From positions 558,001-622,000 of the forward strand of contig NZ_JBNPXV010000001.1 in assembly GCF_050433125.1 (NCBI RefSeq): a stretch of 64,000 nt of DNA, in the 5' to 3' direction. The DNA comes from Roseimarinus sediminis. Lineage in GTDB: Bacteria; Bacteroidota; Bacteroidia; Bacteroidales; Prolixibacteraceae. Numbering within the stretch: position 1 is the stretch's first letter; each line of letters opens with the position of its first letter. Of the stretch, positions 55,013 to 63,714 are shown one piece after another. Both the position numbers and the translations under genes were made by a program. A model generated the notes under the pieces. That model was not told where the DNA came from, searched no databases, and worked only from the letters and a program-made list of their open reading frames with translations.

Positions 55013-56680
55013 TTATTTGTAACTAAAACTGCTTCCACCCAAAAATTCCCGAATTAGTGAGGTTGGCGGGATCTCTTCGTCGTCGATGGTTTTGAAATAA
55101 CCCATAAACTTTAACAAGCGCAAGGCCTCTGCAAACTCAGGCTGATTTTCGGGCACTGATTTCAGCAAGGGCTCAAGGTATTTTTTCAGTACCGCCAATT
55201 CGTACAACATGGCTGAATTGAACATGATGTCGGCATTTTCCTGATGAGGAAAAATGTTTTTTTCTTCTCCCCGGCGCACGCTGGGCCAGCGCCTGATTGT
55301 TTCGAGGGCTGAATAACCCCTGTATTTTGCATCCCGTATAATGCGCCTTACAAGGCGGTTATCGGTAGTCGATATGGGGTTGTGATCGTCGATCGAAATG
55401 GAAGTAAGTGCCGAAATAAAAATCCTGAAAGTCAAATTACGATCGATGAGCGGAATCAATCCGGGATTCAATCCGTGAATGCCTTCAATTATTAATACAT
55501 CGTCCTTTTTCATCTGCATGATTTCTCCATCGAAGGTTCGTCGTCCATCGATAAAACTGAATTTGGGGATTTCTACAGCTTCACCATTGATGAGCGCCAA
55601 CAGTTGCTCGTTAAAGAAAGCAATGTCGATGGCTTCGAGGGCCTCAAAATCGTAATTTCCACTTTCATCGAGTGGTGTGTGTTCCCTGTCAACAAAATAG
55701 TTATCGAGCGAAATCATGTGGGGCTTGAGTCCGCATACTGCCAGCTGAACTGCCAGTCGTTTACTAAAGGTGGTTTTTCCCGACGACGAGGGACCTGCAA
55801 TAAGAACCAGTCGTGGTCGTGGCTTGTTTTCAGCAATCAAGCTGGCAATGCCCGCCACTTTTTTCTCGTGCAGGGCTTCCGATATTTTAATTACTTCGCC
55901 TGCCATGCCCTGTTTGACAAAATCATTCAATTGTCCGATATCTGAAATTCCCAGAATTTCGGCCCAGTCTTTATGTTCTCTGAAAATACCGAACAGTTTT
56001 TCCTGGTGTACATAGTCGCGCAGGCGCCTGAAACTTTTGTCGCTGGGCAGTCGCAACAACATTCCTCCGTTGAAACGTTCCAGATCGAAGTTTTTGATGT
56101 AGCCGGTCGATGGCAGCAGGTGTCCGTGAAAATAATTGGCAAATTGTCCGAGATAATAGATGTAGGCATAGAGCCAACCGGTTCCTTCGTAAAGTCGCAC
56201 TTTATCGTCGAGCCCGCCCTGTCGGTATTCATCCATAATACGGGAAAGTTGTTTACCCTTTCGAACAAAGGGCAGATCATCACTGATGAACTCCTGCATG
56301 CGTATTTTGATCTCGTTCACACAGCTGTCACAAAATTCCGTGCCCAAGCCTTCCAGTTCACAATAATAACCGCGCGAAATGGCATGGTCGATTTTCAGTT
56401 TGGCCTCGGGGTACAAATCCTTAATGGCTGCATACAGCACAAAAAATACAGAACGAATGTACATGCGCTGGCCATCGGGATGTGCATAATCGATAAAACG
56501 TATGTTCTTAGGTTTAACAATGTCGAACGAAAGTTCGCGCACCTTGTTGTTCACCAAAGCCCCGAAAATGGGAAAATCAGACTTAATATTCAGGTCGTTG
56601 GCAATTTCCTTCAGTGTAATTCCGAAGGGATATTCTTTACTTTGGTTGGTATTCTCAATGTAGACTTCAATATTTCTCAT
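55013..56680 (-). CDS. TGS-domain nucleoside (uridine) kinase-like protein
   Basis: 555 aa from MRNIEVYIENTNQSKEYPF at 56680. An N-terminal TGS-like domain and a second domain that resembles the threonyl-tRNA synthetase editing region (AISRGYYCELEG) precede a uridine kinase/PRK domain. The P-loop is GPSSSGKTTFSK at about residues 294-305, and VLIIEGIHGLN is the following conserved strand. It lacks the tRNA synthetase catalytic core. Proteins of this form are common in Bacteroidota and Thermotogae and are annotated as nucleoside kinases; the function of the TGS part is not known. Confidence 0.85.
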   Translation of the reverse strand: MRNIEVYIENTNQSKEYPFGITLKEIANDLNIKSDFPIFGALVNNKVRELSFDIVKPKNIRFIDYAHPDGQRMYIRSVFFVLYAAIKDLYPEAKLKIDHAISRGYYCELEGLGTEFCDSCVNEIKIRMQEFISDDLPFVRKGKQLSRIMDEYRQGGLDDKVRLYEGTGWLYAYIYYLGQFANYFHGHLLPSTGYIKNFDLERFNGGMLLRLPSDKSFRRLRDYVHQEKLFGIFREHKDWAEILGISDIGQLNDFVKQGMAGEVIKISEALHEKKVAGIASLIAENKPRPRLVLIAGPSSSGKTTFSKRLAVQLAVCGLKPHMISLDNYFVDREHTPLDESGNYDFEALEAIDIAFFNEQLLALINGEAVEIPKFSFIDGRRTFDGEIMQMKKDDVLIIEGIHGLNPGLIPLIDRNLTFRIFISALTSISIDDHNPISTTDNRLVRRIIRDAKYRGYSALETIRRWPSVRRGEEKNIFPHQENADIMFNSAMLYELAVLKKYLEPLLKSVPENQPEFAEALRLLKFMGYFKTIDDEEIPPTSLIREFLGGSSFSYK

Positions 56681-56875
56681 GGCAAAATACATTTGATTCG
56701 TTACGGAACTAAAGATACCAAAGAAATAGACATCCTGCTATGGAACAATAAATTCTTAAGCATTCGTTTTGCCAAAAGAGAAAACATCCAAAGAGAAAGT
56801 CTTTTATTATCAGGGGAGCTTTATAATGTTTTATACAAATTGGGACAAAGCCTTTACGAGAAAACATTTCGGACT

Positions 56876-59725
56876 TTATTCTTCCTTTAATTCTTCCTTC
56901 AAAAAAATACCGGTGATTGATTTTTTCACTGCGGCCACTTCTTCTGGGCTGCCTGTTGCTACTACAAGGCCGCCACCACGACCGCCTTCGGGACCAATGT
57001 CGATAAGATGGTCGGCCACTTTGATCACATCCATGTTGTGTTCGATCACAATTACCGTGTTGCCTCTGTCCACCAGTTTATTAAGCACGTCAAGCAATAC
57101 CCTGATGTCTTCAAAGTGAAGTCCGGTTGTTGGTTCATCGAGTATGTAAACTGTTTGGCCGGTATCTCTTTTGGCCAGTTCGGAAGCCAGTTTTACACGC
57201 TGAGCCTCTCCTCCCGAGATGGTGGTTGATGACTGCCCCAGTGTGAGGTAACCCAGGCCAACCTCCTGCAGCGTTTTCAGTTTCTTGAGTATTTTAGGAT
57301 GACTGTCGAAGAATTCAACTCCCTGGTTGATGGTCATATCGAGCACGTCGCTGATTGATTTGCCCTTGTAACGCACTTCGAGGGTTTCACGGTTGTAGCG
57401 CCTCCCGTTGCATTTGTCGCAATGCACATACACATCGGGCAGAAAGTTCATTTCGATCAGCTTCATGCCACCGCCCTGGCACTCTTCACATCTTCCGCCC
57501 TTCATATTGAACGAAAAGCGTCCCGGCTTGTATCCACGAATTTTGGCCTCGGGCAGTTTGGTGAAAAGGTCACGGATGTCGGTAAACACGCCGGTGTAGG
57601 TTACCGGGTTCGACCGCGGTGTGCGGCCTAAAGGCGATTGGTCAACCTGGACCACCTTGTCGATGTGTTCCATTCCGGCAAACGACTGATAGGGTAGCGG
57701 ATCTTTTACCGAACGGTAAAAATGCTGGCTCAGTATGGGTTGAAGGGTTTCGTTAATCAGGGTCGATTTGCCGCTGCCCGAAACACCCGTAACACAGATC
57801 AGTTTTCCAAGCGGGAAGGCAACATCCACCTTTTTCAGGTTATTGCCTGTACATCCGGTCAACAGCAGTTGTTTTCCGTTTCCTTGGCGGCGTACTTTGG
57901 GTACTTCAATTTTTCTTTCACCCCTGAGGTAGAGTGAGGTCAGTGAGTTGCCTTTTAATATTTCAGCGGGTTTGCCGGCAGCCATAATTTTCCCTCCGTG
58001 TCTTCCGGCATGCGGCCCCAGGTCGACCACATAATCGGCATTGAGCATCATGTCCTTGTCGTGTTCGACTACAATCACCGAATTCCCGGTATCGCGCAAG
58101 AGTTCGAGCGAATGAATCAGCCTGAGATTGTCGCGATGGTGCAGCCCAATACTGGGTTCATCGAGTATGTAAAGTACATTTACCAGCTGCGAACCAATTT
58201 GGGTTGCCAGGCGAATTCGCTGCGACTCACCGCCTGACAGGGATTTTGCTGGTCGGTCGAGTGCCAGGTATTCGAGTCCCACATCGAGCATAAAGCCCAG
58301 CCGGTCGCGGATTTCCTTGATCACTTCTACCCCGATTTTTTTTTGTCTTTCACTCAGTCTTTCTTCTAAACCACTCAGCCATTGGCCCAGCTCCTTAAGG
58401 TCCATGCGGGCAACTTCGGTAATGTTCTTTCCATCGATTTTAAACCAAAGTGATTCTTTTTTCAGGCGTTCACCATTGCACGAGGGGCAAATATCTTCCT
58501 TTACATACTGGTTGGCCCATTTTTTTGCTTTCTCCGAATAAGTATCCTCGCGCTGGCTTTCAATGTATTTTACCACCCCTTCATAGGTCATAAAATAGTT
58601 GATGTTGCTTCCCAGTGGTGAATTTTTCAACTGTATGCGTTCGCTGGTTCCGTACAAAACCTTGTCGAGGGCTTCGTCGGGCAACTCGTCAACCGGGGTT
58701 TTCAGGGTGCATCCATAGGGGTCGAGAATGGCTTCAATCTGCCAGAAAATTACCGCATTGCGATAGTTTCCCAGAGGGGCAATTCCGCCTTTATAAATAG
58801 AAATGCTTTTATCGGGTATAATTTTATCGATGTCGAGTTGAGGAATTACTCCCAGCCCGTTACATTTCGGGCAGGCGCCCTGAGGTGAATTGAATGAAAA
58901 GTTGTGCGGAGCAGGTTCGTTGTATGAAATCCCTGTTGTGGGACACATCAGGTGCCTACTGAAAAATTTGACATCGCCGCTCTCATGATCCATCACCATC
59001 ATGATTCCTTTGCCCTGCTTCATGGCAGTTTGAACCGAATCTCTTAATCTTTTATGCGAAGCCCCGTCAACCACCATCCGGTCGATTACCATCTCAATAA
59101 AGTGATTTTTGTAACGATCGACTTTCATTCCGTGAACGAGTTCTTTTATTACACCATCGACACGGGCATAGAGGTAGCCTTTTTTTCGAATCTGCTCAAA
59201 GAGCTCGCGGTAATGTCCTTTCCGACCTTTTACTGCCGGTGAAAGAATCACTACTTTTCTGCCGGTAAATTGTTCATCAATCAGATCCAGAATCTTCTGT
59301 TCGGAATATTTTACCATTTTCTCGCCGGTGTTATACGAAAAAGCCTCTCCGGCCCGTGCGTACAGCAGTCGCAGGAAGTCATAAATTTCGGTAACCGTGC
59401 CAACGGTTGACCGGGGATTTTTGTTGGTCGTTTTCTGTTCAATGGAAATTACTGGGCTCAGTCCCGAAATTTCATCCACATCGGGGCGCTCCATATTGCC
59501 GAGAAAAGAGCGGGCATAGGCCGAAAACGTTTCGATGTAGCGACGTTGCCCTTCGGCATAAATGGTATCGAAAGCGAGCGATGATTTTCCGCTTCCACTT
59601 AGTCCGGTGATGACCGAAAGCTGATTTCGGGGAATATCAACATTGATATTATGAAGATTGTGCACCCTGGCTCCGCGAACTTTTATCACGGGCTGTTGGC
59701 TATGCTGATCAGATTTGTTGTTCAT
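56876..59725 (-). CDS. uvrA: Excinuclease ABC subunit A
   Basis: 949 aa, full length. Walker A motifs are GLSGSGKSSLAFDT in the first and GVSGSGKSTLINET in the second ATPase half; signature motifs are LSGGESQRIRLATQ and ISGGEAQRVKLASE. Three Cys-containing zinc modules appear in CPTTGISYN ... CPKCNGLG, CPSCNGERLK and CEECQGGG ... CDKCNGRRYN. UvrA finds bulky DNA damage with UvrB; uvrB is not in this window. The gene stands between the kinase and the lytic transglycosylase, all on the minus strand. Confidence 0.98.
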   Translation of the reverse strand: MNNKSDQHSQQPVIKVRGARVHNLHNINVDIPRNQLSVITGLSGSGKSSLAFDTIYAEGQRRYIETFSAYARSFLGNMERPDVDEISGLSPVISIEQKTTNKNPRSTVGTVTEIYDFLRLLYARAGEAFSYNTGEKMVKYSEQKILDLIDEQFTGRKVVILSPAVKGRKGHYRELFEQIRKKGYLYARVDGVIKELVHGMKVDRYKNHFIEMVIDRMVVDGASHKRLRDSVQTAMKQGKGIMMVMDHESGDVKFFSRHLMCPTTGISYNEPAPHNFSFNSPQGACPKCNGLGVIPQLDIDKIIPDKSISIYKGGIAPLGNYRNAVIFWQIEAILDPYGCTLKTPVDELPDEALDKVLYGTSERIQLKNSPLGSNINYFMTYEGVVKYIESQREDTYSEKAKKWANQYVKEDICPSCNGERLKKESLWFKIDGKNITEVARMDLKELGQWLSGLEERLSERQKKIGVEVIKEIRDRLGFMLDVGLEYLALDRPAKSLSGGESQRIRLATQIGSQLVNVLYILDEPSIGLHHRDNLRLIHSLELLRDTGNSVIVVEHDKDMMLNADYVVDLGPHAGRHGGKIMAAGKPAEILKGNSLTSLYLRGERKIEVPKVRRQGNGKQLLLTGCTGNNLKKVDVAFPLGKLICVTGVSGSGKSTLINETLQPILSQHFYRSVKDPLPYQSFAGMEHIDKVVQVDQSPLGRTPRSNPVTYTGVFTDIRDLFTKLPEAKIRGYKPGRFSFNMKGGRCEECQGGGMKLIEMNFLPDVYVHCDKCNGRRYNRETLEVRYKGKSISDVLDMTINQGVEFFDSHPKILKKLKTLQEVGLGYLTLGQSSTTISGGEAQRVKLASELAKRDTGQTVYILDEPTTGLHFEDIRVLLDVLNKLVDRGNTVIVIEHNMDVIKVADHLIDIGPEGGRGGGLVVATGSPEEVAAVKKSITGIFLKEELKEE

Positions 59726-59745
59726 TGATGTATTCCCGGATTGTT

Positions 59746-60663
59746 TTATTGTGGGATTTTTATTTCGTATAGCTTACCTGAATTGTTAGTCAGAAAGGTA
59801 TCACGCAGCCACGGATTAAAGTATTTCAGAATTTTATAGGAGATTCCATAGTTTTGGGCAAAATCGGCAAAGTTGTCAACTCCATGTTCTATTGCAACTA
59901 TATCCACCTCAAACGGTGGATAAAGGTCTTTCCCCTTTAGGTTGAAACCATATTTTTCCGGTGTTTCCATAATTGTTTTTAGCGCCAGAATTCGGAAAAC
60001 GTAACGGCTGGTTTCTTCATTTAACAACAAATCGTAATAATGGTTCTCCTTTTGACGCTCCACTTCACGGTCAATTCCCCTTCGTCCGGCGTTGTACGAT
60101 GCCGCTACGGTGGTCCAGTTGCCATAGCGTTCATACGATTCGTGCAAATATGCACAGGCAGCCACCGTTGCCTTTTCGAGGTGGTAGCGCTCGTCCACCT
60201 GGTCGTTCACTTCGAGTCCGTAATCGCGTGCTGTTCCTTTCATAAGTTGCCATATTCCGGCTGCTCCAGCGGGCGATAATGCCTTTAAATCGAACCCGCT
60301 TTCGGCCAGTGCCAGGTATTTAAAATCGTCGGGAATGTTTTGTTCCTTCAGAATGGGTTCAATGATTTCGAAAAAACGAGGTGCCATTTTTATGAAGCGA
60401 ATGGTTTGAGAGTGGAGATAGGTATTGACCAGCAATTCCCGGTCGAGACTTTCTTTAACATCGAAATTATTGAGAGGTACTTCTTCTCCAGCAAAGCTAA
60501 GCTCTCCGGGAATTGGAGGTGGCAATACCTCCTGCAGCTCTTTTTTCTTTTCTGCCGGAACTTTATCCGGGCTCGTTTCACTTCGCTCGTTGCGATACGA
60601 TGTAAATATGGTTCCAATAATAATCAGTAATCCAATTGAAATCAATGAATGCTTTCTGCTCAT
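59746..60663 (-). CDS. Lytic transglycosylase (MltD-like, SLT domain)
   Basis: 305 aa from MSRKHSLISIGLLIIIGTIFTS at 60663, giving a membrane anchor or signal of about 20 residues; a start at 60726 would place basic residues ahead of it. The SLT domain (about 110-260) has the catalytic Glu in LALAESGFDLKALSPAGAAGIWQLM and the family strings GNWTTVAASYNAG. The enzyme cleaves peptidoglycan glycan strands with anhydromuropeptide formation. It lacks the LysM repeats of E. coli MltD. It lies 20 bp downstream of uvrA's start on the same strand and may share a transcript. Confidence 0.9.
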   Translation of the reverse strand: MSRKHSLISIGLLIIIGTIFTSYRNERSETSPDKVPAEKKKELQEVLPPPIPGELSFAGEEVPLNNFDVKESLDRELLVNTYLHSQTIRFIKMAPRFFEIIEPILKEQNIPDDFKYLALAESGFDLKALSPAGAAGIWQLMKGTARDYGLEVNDQVDERYHLEKATVAACAYLHESYERYGNWTTVAASYNAGRRGIDREVERQKENHYYDLLLNEETSRYVFRILALKTIMETPEKYGFNLKGKDLYPPFEVDIVAIEHGVDNFADFAQNYGISYKILKYFNPWLRDTFLTNNSGKLYEIKIPQ

Positions 60664-60833
60664 CTTATTTCTTCTCCTACGGTGTTTTATTTTACTTTTG
60701 GTGCTCACTTCCGAAAACAGAGGCAAGTACTGAACATTTACCTTTTAATGCTGTTTTGCAACATTATCTGTTGAATGGTCAATTTGTGAACCTACAAAAG
60801 TAACGGATTAAAACAAAAAGAAGTACAAATACA

Positions 60834-61454
60834 ATGGGAAATTCATTTGATAGTAAGGCGGCAGGCTGGGATGATAATCCCAAAAGGATTAAGCTGGTAG
60901 ATAAAGTGTGGGAAGTACTCGACCGGCAAATCGATTTCTCCGGAATTAAAAGCGCGATGGATTATGGTTGTGGAACAGGATTGCTTGGTTTTAAATTCAT
61001 CGACAAGGTCAGCTCGCTAACTTTTTGCGATACATCGGAAGGAATGCTGGCACAGGTTGAGAAAAAAAGTGCTTATTACGGAACTAAAAATGCACGTCTG
61101 CTAAAAGCCGATCTGAGCACAGCACCACTGCCCGCCGATCGTTTCGACCTGATTGCTTCGATGCTTGTTCTGCACCATGTGGAACACCCTGGAGAACTTT
61201 TGGCCCGCTTTCATCAAATGCTCAATGACGACGGGCTTTTTTGCTGGATTGATCTGGAGGAAGAGGATGGCTCGTTTCATACCGACAGCGAAGAAATTCA
61301 TCATCATGGGTTTAGCCGTGAACAAGTAAGTGGCTACATGAAGGACAATGGTTTTGTCGTTAACTTTTATAGCGATGAGTTATATGTTGAAAAGGAAAAA
61401 GACGGACAAACAGTTCATTATCCCTTATATATTGCGATTGGACGAAAAGCCTAG
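60834..61454 (+). CDS. Class I SAM-dependent methyltransferase
   Basis: 206 aa. Motif I is AMDYGCGTGLLGF (about residues 43-55), then TFCDTSEGM and the aromatic-rich SMLVLHHVE motif. It belongs to the UbiE/COQ5-like class I fold. The substrate cannot be told. The gene is convergent with the beta-barrel protein gene, with no spacer between the stops. Confidence 0.88.
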   Translation: MGNSFDSKAAGWDDNPKRIKLVDKVWEVLDRQIDFSGIKSAMDYGCGTGLLGFKFIDKVSSLTFCDTSEGMLAQVEKKSAYYGTKNARLLKADLSTAPLPADRFDLIASMLVLHHVEHPGELLARFHQMLNDDGLFCWIDLEEEDGSFHTDSEEIHHHGFSREQVSGYMKDNGFVVNFYSDELYVEKEKDGQTVHYPLYIAIGRKA

Positions 61455-62831
61455 TTAAAAATGATAACTGAGCCCACTGTACAAACCAAAAACATAAGGC
61501 CTGTTATCGAATAAAGCCTGCTGATTCAGTGAAGAAAGATGCAATTTCAGCATGGGCTCCAGATTTAGCTTTAGTCGTTCCGAAAGCTGATAGTCGACTC
61601 CAAAGCCCATGCTGCTGCTAAAAACCACCGGTCGTAATCCTTCAATTACGCCCGAAGCCAGCACTTCGCCCTCGCGGCTCAGTCCAACCTGATTTACAAC
61701 CAACACATTGGTGCTTACACCACCCAACAGGTTGATACCCATGCGCTGATCAAGCAAACGATAATGCATTAGCAAGGGGACTTCGACATAGCCTGCCGAT
61801 TGACGGTAGTTGTAATTTTGTGCCATGTCGCTTGTTGCATAATAGAGCTGCGAACTGCCTGCCAGTTTGGTCCCCTCCGGAAGGTCAATGTTGGCCAGTC
61901 CCGAGCTGGTGTTTAGGATTACATTGCCTGACGTAGCTGAGTTTTGCTCTACTGTTTTAATATTTTCATATTCGGGTGAGAAGCTCGACTCCATGCGATC
62001 GTTCAGCCAGTTGTGGCCGGCAAAAGATACACCAATGTCGCCCGATTGCTGTTCAATTTCGTTGTAATTGATTCCTGTAGAAAACGAAAGACGTTTTCCT
62101 GTGTGGTAAGCAAAGGTAAGCCCTCCGGCCAGGTTGGACTTGTAATTGGTTGAAATGGCCGACTGTGAACTGGCAAAATCGGCATCAGCGGCATAGAAGC
62201 CCGGCTTCATTGGTTCGAAAGCATATTGAGGTGATGCCTGCACGCCCATCGACCAGCTGCCTTCTTCCTTATCCTCCTTCTTGTCATTATTCATTGCCAG
62301 CAGGTTTTGTGCGATGATGGCCTTATCGGCTTCACTGATCAATTGACTTTCATACCAGCCGCTAAGCCTTTCCGAATTAGCGGGCACCAGCAAGCGGGAG
62401 GGGGCGGCACCGGCGAGTAGAAAATTATTTATTTCTGGCTTCTCTGTTTTTGTTCCTTCTGTCTTTGATGCACCTGCTATTATTTGCTTGTCAAATGCAG
62501 CCATAACAGGGCGTTCGAAATGAAGATGAATTTCATTTGAAAATTCTTCAACAACTATAGTCCTGTTGCGATGTTCATCAAGTGTTTCATTGAGCCGGGC
62601 CATCATCAGCGCATCGTTGTTAAAGTGGCCGGCCATGAACCAACCCATAACAAAGGCAGCGGCAACAGCAGCGGCGCCGGCCATGGTCCACCAGGCCATC
62701 ATCCTCCGTTTGCGCCCCGAATGATCGAGGCTGCCGGAAATCCGATTCCAGACGGCTTCGGACGGAACTGCCTCGTAGTTTTCGAGTCCTTCCCTGAAGA
62801 GCTGATCTATTTTATGTTCTTCATTTAACAT
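61455..62831 (-). CDS. Predicted anti-sigma-like protein with C-terminal outer membrane beta-barrel
   Basis: 458 aa. The N-terminus (IDQLFREGLENYEAVPSEAVWNRI, residues 8-32) has the form of anti-sigma factor or OMP-linked cytoplasmic N-termini, and one membrane helix follows (MAWWTMAGAAAVAAAFVMGWFMAG, about 45-68). After a spacer of about 120 residues the C-terminal half is barrel-like, with alternating aromatic strands (SFSTGINYNEIEQQSG, GYVEVPLLMHYRLLDQRMGINLLGG, KLNLEPMLKLH), ending LYSGLSYHF with terminal Phe. This class is a PorT/OMP_b-brl type. The gene starts inside the stop of the ECF sigma factor gene (overlap 11 bp), so the two form a pair. A barrel attached to an inner-membrane helix is topologically odd. 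Confidence 0.75.
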   Translation of the reverse strand: MLNEEHKIDQLFREGLENYEAVPSEAVWNRISGSLDHSGRKRRMMAWWTMAGAAAVAAAFVMGWFMAGHFNNDALMMARLNETLDEHRNRTIVVEEFSNEIHLHFERPVMAAFDKQIIAGASKTEGTKTEKPEINNFLLAGAAPSRLLVPANSERLSGWYESQLISEADKAIIAQNLLAMNNDKKEDKEEGSWSMGVQASPQYAFEPMKPGFYAADADFASSQSAISTNYKSNLAGGLTFAYHTGKRLSFSTGINYNEIEQQSGDIGVSFAGHNWLNDRMESSFSPEYENIKTVEQNSATSGNVILNTSSGLANIDLPEGTKLAGSSQLYYATSDMAQNYNYRQSAGYVEVPLLMHYRLLDQRMGINLLGGVSTNVLVVNQVGLSREGEVLASGVIEGLRPVVFSSSMGFGVDYQLSERLKLNLEPMLKLHLSSLNQQALFDNRPYVFGLYSGLSYHF

Positions 62832-63372
62832 AGCTTTTCTCTGAAATTCCCAATTCTTTCACTTTTTGTTGTAATATTCGTCGTGCCCGGGCCAGATTCG
62901 ATTTCGATGTTCCTTCGTTGATTCCCATCTCTTCGGCAATTTCCTTGTGACTAAAGCCGTCGATGGCATAAAGGTTGAAAACCATCTTATAGCGGGGTGG
63001 CAATTGAGCTACCAATTCGAGTAACTGCTCAGCCCCCAGCTGATCGTAAACCGTCTCGTTTTCTCCCTTCTGATCAAAAACCGAAATGTCCTCGACCGTT
63101 TGCATCCGGTAACGTGTACGGTATTTTTCAAGTGCAATATTGACCACGATTCTTTTCATCCATCCTTCGAAAGACCCCTTCCCCGAGTATTGACCGATTT
63201 TACTCATTATTTTTATAAACCCTTCGTGCAGCGTATCTTCTGCTTCGGTACGATCGCGGGAATACCGCATACACACCCCAAATAATTTTGGGGCAAACAT
63301 CTGATAAAGCGTCGATTGTGCTTTGCGCTTGCCAGATTTACAGTCCGATATAAGTCGATCCAGTTCCTTCAA
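62821..63372 (-). CDS. ECF-family RNA polymerase sigma factor
   Basis: 183 aa. Region 2 (YQMFAPKLFGVCMRYSRDRTEAEDTLHEGFIKIM, about 20-60) and region 4 (LPPRYKMVFNLYAIDGFSHKEIAEEMGINEGTSKSNLARARRIL, about 120-165) are in the usual order with a short linker. It recruits core polymerase to a limited regulon. The downstream overlapping gene encodes a predicted membrane partner, probably its inhibitor. It is the proximal gene of that pair. Its own target promoter may lie in the 63373-63714 gap upstream, where inverted repeats are present. Confidence 0.93.
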   Translation of the reverse strand: MKELDRLISDCKSGKRKAQSTLYQMFAPKLFGVCMRYSRDRTEAEDTLHEGFIKIMSKIGQYSGKGSFEGWMKRIVVNIALEKYRTRYRMQTVEDISVFDQKGENETVYDQLGAEQLLELVAQLPPRYKMVFNLYAIDGFSHKEIAEEMGINEGTSKSNLARARRILQQKVKELGISEKSYVK

Positions 63373-63714
63373 TCTACTTGTTAAGTACTAAATGTTGTAA
63401 AGTTACCTGTTATCTGTTAATATAAAAGCCAATTTAAAGCAATGACTGTTAAATGCTTTTAACGAATCGTGCTGGTCAACGATGTACCCCTTCAGAGTTG
63501 ACCGGCACCGATCAGCTGCTTCTTAATTCAACTTTCAACATTTTTCAAGGCATTGACGATAAGTTGCAGTGATTGGTTGCGCAGCGTGCCATCTTTTCTT
63601 TTAAAAAATAAAAAAAGGCACGCAACCTCATACAACAACTATGCATCCTTGTTCTGTATTTTATCTGAAAAACGGATCCTTGTCGATAAAAACAGAATAT
63701 AAATCACAGCAACG
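63373..63714. other. Gene-free divergent region between ECF sigma gene and a lipoprotein gene
   Basis: 342 bp without a credible ORF. It contains two inverted repeats: TGCTGGTCAAC/GTTGACCGGCA (63470-63507, one G-T pair) and GGTTGCG...GTGCC with GGCACGCAACC (63575-63627) around an A/T-rich loop. Neither has a U-tract in the right place for an ordinary terminator. They may be regulator binding sites or RNA structures. Confidence 0.5.

Noticed and set aside
55973..56890. Long plus-strand open frame antisense to the TGS kinase, continuing into the gap before uvrA
   Set aside because: Most of it is the reverse of the kinase gene; the remaining about 60 codons have no recognisable start or family.
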